Positions 17,090 through 26,060 of a stretch of 64,000 nt of DNA are shown here, one piece after another. Every line of letters begins with the position of its first letter. Within the stretch, counting starts at the first letter, position 1. The DNA comes from Allorhodopirellula heiligendammensis. GTDB lineage: Bacteria > Planctomycetota > Planctomycetia > Pirellulales > Pirellulaceae. Below the pieces are notes generated by a model, which was given only the letters and a program-made list of their open reading frames with translations, was not told the origin of the DNA and did not search any database. Location: the NCBI RefSeq assembly GCF_007860105.1, contig NZ_SJPU01000003.1, forward strand, positions 806,001 to 870,000. The letters are read 5' to 3'. The translations under genes were made by a program, and so were the position numbers.

Positions 17090-18454
17090 ATGACCATGAG
17101 TTTTTCCCTTTCCCAGAACAAACGCCCGACCGCCGTCTCGGCGTTGATTTTGAGCGGCAGTCTGCTCGTATGCTCCATGATCCTGCCTGCTCGTGCGACG
17201 TTCGGGCAGGATGATCAGTCCGCCGAGTCGCCGGCAGCCCCTGCCGACGAAAAGCCAGACGCCAGCGCCCCCGAGTCGAAGGACCCGGCGCCCGAAAAGC
17301 CTGATGCGGATGCTAAAAAAACTAACGCCGCGCCCGAGCAAACGGATGCGGACCCCGCCACTGAGCCCGCTGAGCCTGCCGCGCCCGCTGCTGAGCCCGC
17401 CGCCGACCCCGAATGGGTTGCCAAAGGTGTGTGGACGCTGCCGCCGACCGAAGGTGAAGTTGCCGTCGATTTCTCGCTGATCGGCGAGTACGTGGGGGAT
17501 CTGAAAGCGGGGCAATCGTCCCAGGAGGATGATGCCTCCGGCGACGAATCCGACGACGAATCCGAGGGCGAATCCGAGGGCGGGCGCCGTGGCGTGCAGA
17601 TTCGTAATCTCGGTGACGGCGAATTCGAGGCGCGGGTTTATGTCGGTGGATTACCCGGCCAGGATGGATATCAACCCAAGAAGCCGATGGTTCTGCTCGG
17701 CCGGCGCAACGGGCAGACACTCGTACTCTCGGGTGGACCGTGGGCCATGTTCGTAACGCCCGAGAGTTGTCGAATCATCGATGCTTCGGGAACCTCACTG
17801 GCGACCTTGGAGCGTGCCCACCGCGAGAGTCCAACTCTCGGAGCGACGCCGCCCCAAGGGGCAACGGTGCTGTTTGATGGCAGCGACACGTCCGCGTTTT
17901 CCAATGGTGAGATGACCGAGGACGGATTGCTCAAGCAGGGTGCCGACATCCGCGAGATGCTGGGCGACTTCGATTTGCATGTGGAGTTTCGGATCCCCCA
18001 TATGCCCAACGCCATCGATCAGAAACGAGGCAACAGTGGCCTGTATCTGCAGAGCCGCTACGAGTGTCAGGTACTCGATTCGTTCGGTGACGCCAATGTA
18101 TTCAACGGTCTCGGTGCGTTGTATCGATACAAGGCTCCGAAGATGAATATGGCGTTCCCACCGCTGACCTGGCAAACCTATGACGTGCACTTCACTGCCG
18201 CTCGCTTCGCTGCGGACGGCACCAAGGTGCGGAATGCTCGCGTCACCTCGTGGGTGAATGGCGTGATGGTACAGGACGACGAAGAACTACCAGGTCCAAC
18301 AGGTGCAGGGAAAGAGGAATCTCCCACCTTGCTGCCCACGAAGATCCAAAATCATAACGATCCCGTTCGTTATCGTAACATTTGGGTGATCGACCGTGGG
18401 CTGACGAGCGGCATTGAATTCCCGCAGCTGACAAAGCCCGCAGAAAAAGAGTAG
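17090..18454 (+). CDS. Secreted DUF1080 (3-keto-disaccharide hydrolase-like) protein
   Basis: An exported protein with a signal peptide (ALILSGSLLVCSMILPARATFGQ) and a low-complexity Pro/Ala/Glu/Asp linker (residues ~45-110 and again an Asp/Glu/Ser stretch at ~145-165). The C-terminal ~185 residues form a LamG/jelly-roll DUF1080 domain: ATVLFDGSDTSAFSNGE, then FDLHVEFRIPHMP, GNSGLYLQSRYECQVLDSFG, WQTYDVHFTAARF and IQNHNDPVRYRNIWV. DUF1080 is related to glycoside-processing concanavalin-like domains and is expanded in planctomycetes. The ATG at 17090 is preferred to a TTG at 17078. Substrate unknown. Confidence 0.88.
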   Translation: MTMSFSLSQNKRPTAVSALILSGSLLVCSMILPARATFGQDDQSAESPAAPADEKPDASAPESKDPAPEKPDADAKKTNAAPEQTDADPATEPAEPAAPAAEPAADPEWVAKGVWTLPPTEGEVAVDFSLIGEYVGDLKAGQSSQEDDASGDESDDESEGESEGGRRGVQIRNLGDGEFEARVYVGGLPGQDGYQPKKPMVLLGRRNGQTLVLSGGPWAMFVTPESCRIIDASGTSLATLERAHRESPTLGATPPQGATVLFDGSDTSAFSNGEMTEDGLLKQGADIREMLGDFDLHVEFRIPHMPNAIDQKRGNSGLYLQSRYECQVLDSFGDANVFNGLGALYRYKAPKMNMAFPPLTWQTYDVHFTAARFAADGTKVRNARVTSWVNGVMVQDDEELPGPTGAGKEESPTLLPTKIQNHNDPVRYRNIWVIDRGLTSGIEFPQLTKPAEKE

Positions 18455-18553
18455 CCCGACGCGACAGCATGCCCCGCCGCCGCTGAAAAATAGTGGACAG
18501 AGGTGGGTGGAATTTGGCTTGTGGACGAGTGGCTGGCTTTCGTAATGTCGCTT

Positions 18554-18585
18554 GCGGACGGTCTACCCTGGGGTGGACCGTCCGC
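18554..18585. terminator. 14-bp stem-loop between DUF1080 gene and lptD-like gene
   Basis: The arm 18554-18567 pairs along its whole length with 18572-18585 (14 bp, one G-U wobble) around a CTGG loop. It lies 100 bp after the DUF1080 stop and 72 bp before the chosen start of the LptD-like gene. No T-tract follows, so it could be a transcript end, an RNA-stability element or a leader structure. It also falls inside the N-terminal extension of the longest reading frame, which argues against that extension. Confidence 0.6.
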
Positions 18586-18656
18586 GCATCGAGTGCCTTT
18601 CGACCACCATTGTATTGCAAAGTCGCCTGTTGGCTGCTGTTGTCCACTCCATCGTT

Positions 18657-21600
18657 ATGCCGCCGCGTCCCCTGCAAAAGAATTGCTTTGCCAGGACGCG
18701 GTTGGTTGCTGCGCTACCTGCACTGGCCAGGATGATGGGCATTTGGCTGGTGCTGGCGCTGCACGCGCTAACGAGCCATGGCCAAGATTTTGCTGCTGAG
18801 CCCCCCGATACCCCGCCTCTTGCCGCGCATAGTAACGATCAAATATTGCGGGTTCGCGGCGGCACCGTGTTTCGATGGGAGCGTGATCAAGCGTCGCTCC
18901 AACCCACATCCGGAGCCGCCACGGCGACAACCATTGGGGCCCAAACACCCGTCGCAATGGCTCAGGACTGCACCGTGCTGCGAGGCGACTGTGTGCTCGA
19001 GTATCAAGGCAAGCGATTCGAGGCGGAGTCGATTCTATTGGTCGTCGATGGCTATGGAGATGCCATTAACGTGCGGTTATTAATGGATCGGGTTGCGCTC
19101 GGTTCAGGGAAAGCGACGCGTGAGCCGATTGTGGCAACTCTTCGTTTGTCAGCACCGCCCGAAATCCGGGCCCAACAGTACCGCGGCAAAACCGATGTCC
19201 CAGCGCAGTGGTGGGTCAAGTGCGGTTTGACGCCGTCCGACCGTCAACAAGCAAGCGATTCTCCAGTCATCGCCCCTGTGCAGTACAGCGAACCGATTCC
19301 GCCGGGCGAGCCGATGCAATTGGTCCAGCCGTTGCCTATGCCGGCACCTGATCCAAACACGCAGACGGTGCCCCCGTCTGGATTGATCTGGGATGAGTCA
19401 GGAGTGGTCTCCGACCCGTCATTGCGCACACCTTTGACGCTCGAGGATCCGGTGACGAGTTACTCGTCCCCGTCGCTGACTGATTCGATCGATCTGGGGC
19501 CCGCGATGTCGCTGCCGGAGCCGCCAATCATGACTGATAGCGGTGGCACGACAGGCGGATGGGCCTATTCCATCGGTGGCGGCAGCAAGAGCATTGAGCT
19601 GCTCTCGCGCGGGACATCTCGACCAACTGATTTTCAAACGATCGCTCGCGCTGAGAACAACGAAAATATCGTGGTTGCCACAGGCGGAGTGACCGTTTTG
19701 GTGCGGGACGTCATGGCCCAAACGCCGACGGGACTGCGAGTGCCGATCGGAACGGTGTCATTGTCGGCTGATCGCATTGTCGCGTGGACGCCTCCACTCG
19801 GGGATATCCTCACCGGTGCCGCCAGTGTCTCAGACGCCGAAGGCGAGCTGTACCTTGAGGGCGACATTGTCGTTCGCCAGGGCGACCAGATTGTTTATGC
19901 CAATGCGATGTACTACAACGCGGCCCGGGAGGTAGGCGTGATCCTAGACGCCGAGGTAATCGCCACCATTCCGCAAACCCACGGTACCGCACGAGTCAAA
20001 GCCGAGGTAATGCGGCAAGTCGCTCGTGGTCACTATGTTGCCAATAATGCGGCCGTCACGAGCAGCCGGCTCGGCGTGCCTCGTTACTGGCTGCAGAGTA
20101 AAGAATTGTCGCTGACTCAGCGTCCGATTGCGACGGTAGACCCTGCCACAGGTCAGGTCATCCCAGACACTGAGCCGTATGTCTCAAGTAGCGGGAATTT
20201 CGTCTATGCCGGAGGATTTCCGGTGCTGTACTGGCCTCGTTTCTCCACGCCCCTGCGCAAACCAACATCCTATCTCAATGGCGCGAGCATCAAGAGCGAC
20301 CAGATTTTTGGTCGACAGGTGATGCTCCAGTGGGACACGTTCCAACTCCTCGGTTGGGATGCTCCCGCAGGTGTCGAATCGAGCTTGTTGACGGACTACC
20401 TAAGCTATCGCGGACCGGCACTGGGGTCACACACGACCTATAGTCTGCCGAGTCTGTTTGGTGTCTCCGGGCCCGTCGTGGGTAGCTATGACAGCTACAT
20501 CATCAAAGATCACGGCCTCGATAATCTTGGCAATGGTCGTGATAACTTGGTGCCCGAAACCGACGTGCGCGGGGCCGCCGTGCTGAGTCATCGGCACTAC
20601 CTACCCAACAACTGGGAATTCATTGCTGAGGTGGGATACATCAGTGATCGCAATTTCCTGGAACAGTATTTTGAGAACCGTTGGGATCAACGGGCAAATC
20701 GAAACACCGGCATGCGTCTGCGGAAGTACGCGGGCTCGCAATTGTTTGATGCGAACTTCAATGTTCAAGTCAATGATTTCTTTGAAGAAACCGAACGGCT
20801 ACCGGAAGTCAATCACTATGCTCTGGGTGGCTCACTATTGGGCGACCATTTAACGTGGTCGATGCATAATCAGGTTGGTTATGAACGGCTCAACCCTGCC
20901 GACCCGCCAACCGACCCTGCGACCGCGGCGGTCACGGCAACGTTGCCCGGCGAAATCGCCAGCGAAGGGATTGTAGCGCGATCGCGGCAGGAATTAGCGA
21001 TGCCTATCCAGGCGGGCGTATTCAAGTTTGTACCGTTTGCGATCGGCGAAGCAGCACAGTACGGTGAAGATATCAATGGAGACAGTCTCACCCGGTTGTG
21101 GGGTGGGGGCGGTCTGCGCGTGAACCTGCCGCTCTCACGCGTCGACCAGACGATCCAGAGCAGTCTGCTCAACGTTCGCGGTCTCGCTCACAAGATTGAT
21201 TTTTCGGCGGAATATTTTTATGCCGACAGCAACACCAACTATGATGAGCTGCCGTACTATGATCCGCTGGATGATCACACCCAAGAGCAGTTTCGCCGGT
21301 CGTTCATTTACACGACCTTTGGCGGTTCACTACCCACTCAGTTCGATCCACGCAGCTACGCGCTCCGGCAGGGTATTCAGCGCAACGTAACGAGTCCAAG
21401 TGATACGGTCGTGGACGATGTCAGCCAGTTACGACTGGGGATGAACCATCGCTTCCAAACCAAGCGTGGACTACCGGGACGTGAACGGATCGTAGATCTA
21501 TTTCGTTTTGACATGCAAACGATCCTGATGCCTCAGGCCGACCGTGATAACTTTGGCGAGACTGTGGGCCCGACGCTGTTCGATGCCCAGTACAATTTGG

Positions 21601-22025
21601 GAGACCGCGTGACACTGCTAGGCGACGGGTATATCGATTTCTTTGATGAGGGATTGCGATCACTTAGCGGAGGTGTCCGCACGAGTCGGCCTGGACTCGG
21701 GGATCTGTATGTCGGTCTGTTGTCACTGGAAGGTCCAATCAGTAGCACGGTTCTGCAAGCGAAGCTGGACCATCGCTTGAACGAGAAATGGATCGTCTCG
21801 GCTGGCACCGTGTACGATTTCGGCCCCACCGGCAGTAACACGCAAACGTTTGGGCTGACTCGAATCGGCGAGTCGTTCCTGTTCCAAATCGGGGCGAATA
21901 TTGATGAGGGTCGCGACAATACGAGTATTGGGTTCTCGTTTGAACCACGATTCCTGCCATCTTCGCGGTTGGGACTCCTGGGCGGGCAGATGATCCCGCC
22001 GCCTGGTGTGGAAGGCCTGGAGTAA
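18657..22025 (+). CDS. lptD: LptD-like outer-membrane LPS assembly protein
   Basis: A 1122-residue outer-membrane protein. A signal peptide near residues 15-40 (GIWLVLALHALTSHGQD) is followed by an OstA/LptA-like beta-jellyroll around residues 380-480 (GELYLEGDIVVRQGDQIVYA, then AMYYNAAREVGVILDAEV, as in LptD). A long beta-barrel region follows (VLYWPRFSTPL, NNWEFIAEVGYISDRNFLEQ, HLTWSMHNQVGYERL, FSAEYFYADSN). Proteobacterial LptD is about 780 residues; here the extra length is mainly a ~330-residue Pro-rich N-terminal part. LptD inserts lipopolysaccharide in the outer leaflet. The frame is open to 18552; the ATG at 18657 gives the signal peptide. Next to dgkA. Confidence 0.82.
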   Translation: MPPRPLQKNCFARTRLVAALPALARMMGIWLVLALHALTSHGQDFAAEPPDTPPLAAHSNDQILRVRGGTVFRWERDQASLQPTSGAATATTIGAQTPVAMAQDCTVLRGDCVLEYQGKRFEAESILLVVDGYGDAINVRLLMDRVALGSGKATREPIVATLRLSAPPEIRAQQYRGKTDVPAQWWVKCGLTPSDRQQASDSPVIAPVQYSEPIPPGEPMQLVQPLPMPAPDPNTQTVPPSGLIWDESGVVSDPSLRTPLTLEDPVTSYSSPSLTDSIDLGPAMSLPEPPIMTDSGGTTGGWAYSIGGGSKSIELLSRGTSRPTDFQTIARAENNENIVVATGGVTVLVRDVMAQTPTGLRVPIGTVSLSADRIVAWTPPLGDILTGAASVSDAEGELYLEGDIVVRQGDQIVYANAMYYNAAREVGVILDAEVIATIPQTHGTARVKAEVMRQVARGHYVANNAAVTSSRLGVPRYWLQSKELSLTQRPIATVDPATGQVIPDTEPYVSSSGNFVYAGGFPVLYWPRFSTPLRKPTSYLNGASIKSDQIFGRQVMLQWDTFQLLGWDAPAGVESSLLTDYLSYRGPALGSHTTYSLPSLFGVSGPVVGSYDSYIIKDHGLDNLGNGRDNLVPETDVRGAAVLSHRHYLPNNWEFIAEVGYISDRNFLEQYFENRWDQRANRNTGMRLRKYAGSQLFDANFNVQVNDFFEETERLPEVNHYALGGSLLGDHLTWSMHNQVGYERLNPADPPTDPATAAVTATLPGEIASEGIVARSRQELAMPIQAGVFKFVPFAIGEAAQYGEDINGDSLTRLWGGGGLRVNLPLSRVDQTIQSSLLNVRGLAHKIDFSAEYFYADSNTNYDELPYYDPLDDHTQEQFRRSFIYTTFGGSLPTQFDPRSYALRQGIQRNVTSPSDTVVDDVSQLRLGMNHRFQTKRGLPGRERIVDLFRFDMQTILMPQADRDNFGETVGPTLFDAQYNLGDRVTLLGDGYIDFFDEGLRSLSGGVRTSRPGLGDLYVGLLSLEGPISSTVLQAKLDHRLNEKWIVSAGTVYDFGPTGSNTQTFGLTRIGESFLFQIGANIDEGRDNTSIGFSFEPRFLPSSRLGLLGGQMIPPPGVEGLE

Positions 22026-22048
22026 CTCGACATGCTTCAGACACACCA

Positions 22049-22417
22049 ATGAGTCAAACGTGGTCCAACAAATTCCGAGTCGCTGTGGGAGGGTTGTTGT
22101 GGGCGCTGCGTGATCAGACCAGTTTTCACGTTCACTTGGCCTTCACCGCAGCCGTGATCACCCTGGCGGTATTATTGCGATTGCAACTCTGGCAATGGAT
22201 CGGTCTGGTCTTTGCCATTGGCTTGGTTCTAGCCGCCGAACTATTCAATACTGCGATGGAGCTACTCGTCGCAGTTCTTCATCCCGAATATGACCCACGT
22301 ATCGGCCGCGCCCTTGACGTTGCCGCTGCCGCAGTTCTCGTCTCCGCATTGACTGCCGCTACTATCGGGATCGCGATTCTGGGCCCTGAGCTCTACTGCT
22401 GGCTGATGCAGGTTTGA
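22049..22417 (+). CDS. dgkA: Diacylglycerol kinase / undecaprenol kinase
   Basis: A 122-residue membrane kinase of the prokaryotic DAGK family. The sequence KFRVAVGGLLWALRDQTSFHVHL, in which a short motif is WALRDQTSF, is the N-terminal amphipathic helix; the catalytic block AAELFNTAMELLVAVLHPEY and DVAAAAVLVSALTA follow. Three transmembrane helices are predicted. The enzyme phosphorylates diacylglycerol or undecaprenol. It lies 23 bp downstream of the LptD-like gene, so lipid recycling and outer-membrane assembly may be cotranscribed. The 22418-22633 gap has no visible gene. Confidence 0.92.
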   Translation: MSQTWSNKFRVAVGGLLWALRDQTSFHVHLAFTAAVITLAVLLRLQLWQWIGLVFAIGLVLAAELFNTAMELLVAVLHPEYDPRIGRALDVAAAAVLVSALTAATIGIAILGPELYCWLMQV

Positions 22418-22633
22418 GTATTGCCGCACGTTACAAAGGCGAGTCACCACACTGCTTGTTTGCGGCTGGATGGGGCGCGAGGAACGCTGAAATGCGCAGC
22501 CGTTACATGCTAATCCCATTACCCCACGCACCCCATCGAGACGCAAAGCGAAGCAGGTTTGCTGGTGATGTGATTGACAGTGTAACTAGGCGTTACGCAG
22601 GTGACATCAGGAACCCAGATAAAATTGCCGAAT

Positions 22634-23926
22634 CTAGGGAGACGGTGATAGCAACGAGTGGACGTAGTCGGCGAAGCCGGTCATCGCACCTGGCGGTTCG
22701 CCGGGGCCGATCACCAGTGGTCCGCTGCCCGGGTCGCTGGCGAGCAGACCATGGCTGCCGCGAACGAGCGTCGAGTCGAGCGGGATAACGTCCATTTTAT
22801 ATCGCAGGCCGAGTTTCTTTTGCAGCAATCTCGCTGCCGCCCGTGGGCGACTGGTCATGAACAGCTCACAGGGGTCATAACCCGGTTTGCGGTGGATATC
22901 GACCGTACGTGCGAAATCGGGGGCGTCGAGATCATCGTTCCAGTAATAGTACGTGAACCATGCGTCTTGGTCGGCCAGCGCGATCAATTCACCGCTACGT
23001 GGATGGTCTAATTCGAGTTCCGCTGGCGTAACGACAGCCGCCACGCCAGGCACGCTGCGTAAGCATGCTGCAACGTCATCCATCATGGCAGGATTTCGCA
23101 CGTAGACGTGGGCGACCTGGTGATCGGCCACCGCGACGGCATCACATTCGCCCACCAACAAGACTTCACCAAATGGTCCTCGGCGAGTGCGGAGGAAACC
23201 GCCTGCTCGCAAGACGCGATTCAGATGCACCGGGCGTTGCACCTTCGTCAAACCATACTCACTCACGACGACGACCGTGGCTCCGATGGCGTCCGCGGCA
23301 TCGATCACACGGCCAGCGGCGGCGTCGACTTCGGCCACTCGCTCCGGATCCTGATGATCCAACCGCTGAAAATCATAGTCCAAGTGAGGGAGGTAGCAGA
23401 GTGTCAGCTGAGGCTGTTGCTGGCGTAAGACGATCGCCGTGGCATCGGCAATCCAGTCGCTCGACGCGATACCGGCTCCCGGTCCCCAAAACGCGAAAAA
23501 CGGAAATGGACCGAGGCGTTTGGTGAGCTCGCAGCCGGTCCAGTCCAGGACGTCGAAGACCTTGCTGCCGTCGCACCCATAATGCGGTTTGGGCGTGGCC
23601 CCGTACTGTGCGGTCGTCGCTTGGTTAAACCACCAGAACATCTTGGCGGTTTGATACCGTTCGTAAAAGAGCTCGCCCTGAATCAAAGTGCGAGACTGCT
23701 GCCAGAAGCGGATTTCTTGGGTGTCGCGATACAGCCAGCCATTGGCGACAATCCCGTGCTCCCGCGGCGGCAGACCCGTCAGCATGGTCGCCTGACTCGT
23801 TGCCGTCACCGCAGGCACAGGGCTGGTCCAGGGCTGAGCCGTACCGATCTGTGAAAGGCGTGGTGCGTGCGGCAATAGTTCTGGCGTCAGTCCGACGACG
23901 TTAAGAATGCATAGTCGCTGCATCAA
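22634..23926 (-). CDS. Alkaline phosphatase superfamily phosphodiesterase
   Basis: A 430-residue protein of the type I phosphodiesterase/nucleotide pyrophosphatase family. The block SPVPAVTATSQATMLTGLPP followed by REHGIVANGWLYRD carries the predicted nucleophile Thr41, and HLDYDFQRL, VVVVSEYGLT and VRGSHGLLASDP supply metal ligands. There is no signal peptide, so it is probably cytoplasmic. The substrate is unknown. Its start overlaps the stop of the upstream MetS-like gene by 4 bp (ATGA), so it is translationally coupled to a sodium symporter. Confidence 0.88.
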   Translation of the reverse strand: MMQRLCILNVVGLTPELLPHAPRLSQIGTAQPWTSPVPAVTATSQATMLTGLPPREHGIVANGWLYRDTQEIRFWQQSRTLIQGELFYERYQTAKMFWWFNQATTAQYGATPKPHYGCDGSKVFDVLDWTGCELTKRLGPFPFFAFWGPGAGIASSDWIADATAIVLRQQQPQLTLCYLPHLDYDFQRLDHQDPERVAEVDAAAGRVIDAADAIGATVVVVSEYGLTKVQRPVHLNRVLRAGGFLRTRRGPFGEVLLVGECDAVAVADHQVAHVYVRNPAMMDDVAACLRSVPGVAAVVTPAELELDHPRSGELIALADQDAWFTYYYWNDDLDAPDFARTVDIHRKPGYDPCELFMTSRPRAAARLLQKKLGLRYKMDVIPLDSTLVRGSHGLLASDPGSGPLVIGPGEPPGAMTGFADYVHSLLSPSP

Positions 23927-24150
23927 AGATCTTTGTCTGGGTCGATCGTCGTTCTCGCGAGTTCCGCTTCACTGACCTCCTCTACCGGCGGTAGGGAGAG
24001 AGTCGTGTACAGGCTGAAAAATAACAGAGCTAACACAGACGTGATGGAGATGACCATCACGCACCATCCTGCCGGCGTCATATTGTTTTCAGCAATCTCT
24101 TCGGGAGTGAGTCCGAGTGCCAGTAGGCATGCCTGAGCGATAACGATCAT
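23923..24150 (-). CDS. MetS-like small subunit of an NSS transporter
   Basis: A 75-residue protein with one transmembrane helix ([22 protein letters not shown]) and a charged C-terminus ([18 protein letters not shown]). Its length, the single helix and the position directly after an NSS-family transporter match MetS-type small subunits, as in the MetPS methionine transporter of Corynebacterium. It overlaps both neighbours by 4 bp. The role as subunit is inferred from context. Confidence 0.8.
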   Translation of the reverse strand: MIVIAQACLLALGLTPEEIAENNMTPAGWCVMVISITSVLALLFFSLYTTLSLPPVEEVSEAELARTTIDPDKDL

Positions 24151-25922
24151 TTTTCTACTCCCGAGTCATGGGTAACATCTGACTGAACCGCGGTTTCGGG
24201 CTGCTCCGCACTAACGCCCTGCCCTGATGCATTGAGTAGTGGATCCTCGGGCGCGTCAAGGAAATCGAACTTACCGTCTCGGATCCAGTTCTCGCCTGCC
24301 AAGTGAATCAGCACCAAGAGTAGGCCAGTGACACCGATGATGAATAGCACCGACATCATGACTACGGGGTCGTCCATGATTTGATCCCAGTAGCCCGGGA
24401 TGTATTCCCCTGTCTTGGGATCGTTCGATCCCAGCACATTCAGATAACAGAAGGCGATGAAGATCGCGCCGAGATAGACCGGAACGACGTACTTGAGGAG
24501 CAATTGGACGAAGTGAGGAATGCGAATGTGAGCACCCACGTGGGCCTCGCGCTCACCGCGATCGATTCCAAGGACCCAACCGTAAATCACTGCTTGGATC
24601 ATCGCGAGCACGAAAATCAGCACCGTACCGACCCAGAAATCCAGCGTGTCGAGCGCCTTGAGTTCTTTTGAAAAATAGATGACGAAGAAGGAACCCGTCA
24701 GGGCAATGATGCCCAGCACGGCGGTGGAGGCGTGCCGCTCCAGATTGAATCCATCTTCAAAGAACGCGAGCACCGGTTGGAGCATCGAAAGGCTACTGGT
24801 GATCGCCGCCAGGAAGAGCATGAAGAACCATAGGAACCCAAAAAACTGACCCGCTGGCATCTGGGCAAATACATTGGGCAACGCATTGAATCCCAGCCCG
24901 AACGTGCTAAACGTCGCCACGCTCACACCGAGGAACATGAACGCCGCTGGCAACGTGATCAAACCACCCAAGCAGACCTCAAAGAACTCGTTCATGCTGC
25001 TCGCCGTTAAGCCACTCAACACCACGTCATCCTTCTTCGACAGATAACTCGAGTAGTTGATGATGACTCCAAAGCCGACCGATAGGCTGAAGAAAATCTG
25101 ACCGGATGCTGCCAACCAAGTCTTAGGATTGAGCAGCGCTTCGGGTTGGGGGTTCCACATGAACCCCAATCCCGCGACGACCTTGTCGCTCGGTAGCGTC
25201 AGCACGCGTACCAACACACAGAGGGCACATACGACCATCAGTGGGATGGCGATCTTGCAGAACTTTTCGATCCCGCCGGCGACACCACGATAGATCAGGA
25301 TGAAGTTCAATATGAATGTGATGCCGATAAAGATCAGCAACGATGAACCTCTACCGAAGACGTGCCCGTCAGCTTTCGCTCCAACGGTGTTGTCAAAAAA
25401 TGCGTTGTAAGCGTCCGGGTCAGCTCCGAGCATTAAGTCGCCAGTTAAATAGCTCCATGCATAGCTCAAACACCACGCCTCGATCACAATGTAATACATG
25501 TAGATCACCAGCGGGATCAACAATGCGAACACGCTCAAATAGCGAGCCTTGGGGGTCCGGCAGACGACACTGAAAACGCCCGGCGCCGAATGAAAACCAC
25601 GCAACCCTGCGAACCGGCCCATCGTCCACTCCGCCCAGCACAGCGGGATGCCGAGCACGAGTAGCGAGATAAAGTAGGGCAGCAGGAACGCCCCGCCACC
25701 ATTCTGGGCGGCTTGGCCAGGGAATCGCAGGAAATTCCCCAACCCGACGGCGCTGCCCGCGACCGCCAGGATCACGCCGATGCGGCTGCCCCACTGTTCT
25801 TTGGAAACATACTCTCCCTCAGTCGCCGGCGACCCCGTTGGGCCGGAATCGGTCTCGCCGAGTGGCGAGGGTGTTTTGGCGGCTGACTGATAAGGATCTG
25901 GGGCGTCGGGTGACTCATTCAT
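24147..25922 (-). CDS. Sodium-dependent NSS/SNF-family symporter
   Basis: A 591-residue polytopic inner-membrane transporter with the LeuT fold. The TM1 signature [19 protein letters not shown] and [20 protein letters not shown] carries sodium site residues; about 12 transmembrane helices follow (for example [20 protein letters not shown]). The first 45 residues are Ser/Pro/Glu-rich and cytoplasmic. NSS proteins import amino acids or amines with sodium; the substrate here is unknown. It is first in a three-gene unit with 4-bp overlaps: transporter, small subunit, phosphodiesterase. Planctomycetes from marine habitats often use sodium-coupled uptake. Confidence 0.93.
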   Translation of the reverse strand: MNESPDAPDPYQSAAKTPSPLGETDSGPTGSPATEGEYVSKEQWGSRIGVILAVAGSAVGLGNFLRFPGQAAQNGGGAFLLPYFISLLVLGIPLCWAEWTMGRFAGLRGFHSAPGVFSVVCRTPKARYLSVFALLIPLVIYMYYIVIEAWCLSYAWSYLTGDLMLGADPDAYNAFFDNTVGAKADGHVFGRGSSLLIFIGITFILNFILIYRGVAGGIEKFCKIAIPLMVVCALCVLVRVLTLPSDKVVAGLGFMWNPQPEALLNPKTWLAASGQIFFSLSVGFGVIINYSSYLSKKDDVVLSGLTASSMNEFFEVCLGGLITLPAAFMFLGVSVATFSTFGLGFNALPNVFAQMPAGQFFGFLWFFMLFLAAITSSLSMLQPVLAFFEDGFNLERHASTAVLGIIALTGSFFVIYFSKELKALDTLDFWVGTVLIFVLAMIQAVIYGWVLGIDRGEREAHVGAHIRIPHFVQLLLKYVVPVYLGAIFIAFCYLNVLGSNDPKTGEYIPGYWDQIMDDPVVMMSVLFIIGVTGLLLVLIHLAGENWIRDGKFDFLDAPEDPLLNASGQGVSAEQPETAVQSDVTHDSGVEK

Positions 25923-26060
25923 CTCGTTGCCTCGGTCTTGCGTTCGGCGGTAGCGTTTTCACAATGCCCTTACCGTTGTAGGGATTGCGACGGATTCAAT
26001 CGACCGTGGGGAGGCCACTTTATACCTAAAAAAGCGGAAAAAACCTAGAGAATTGAGGCA

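Noticed and set aside
22573-22600. TTGACA box in the gap after dgkA
   Set aside because: No matching -10 box at a usable distance and no downstream plus-strand gene.
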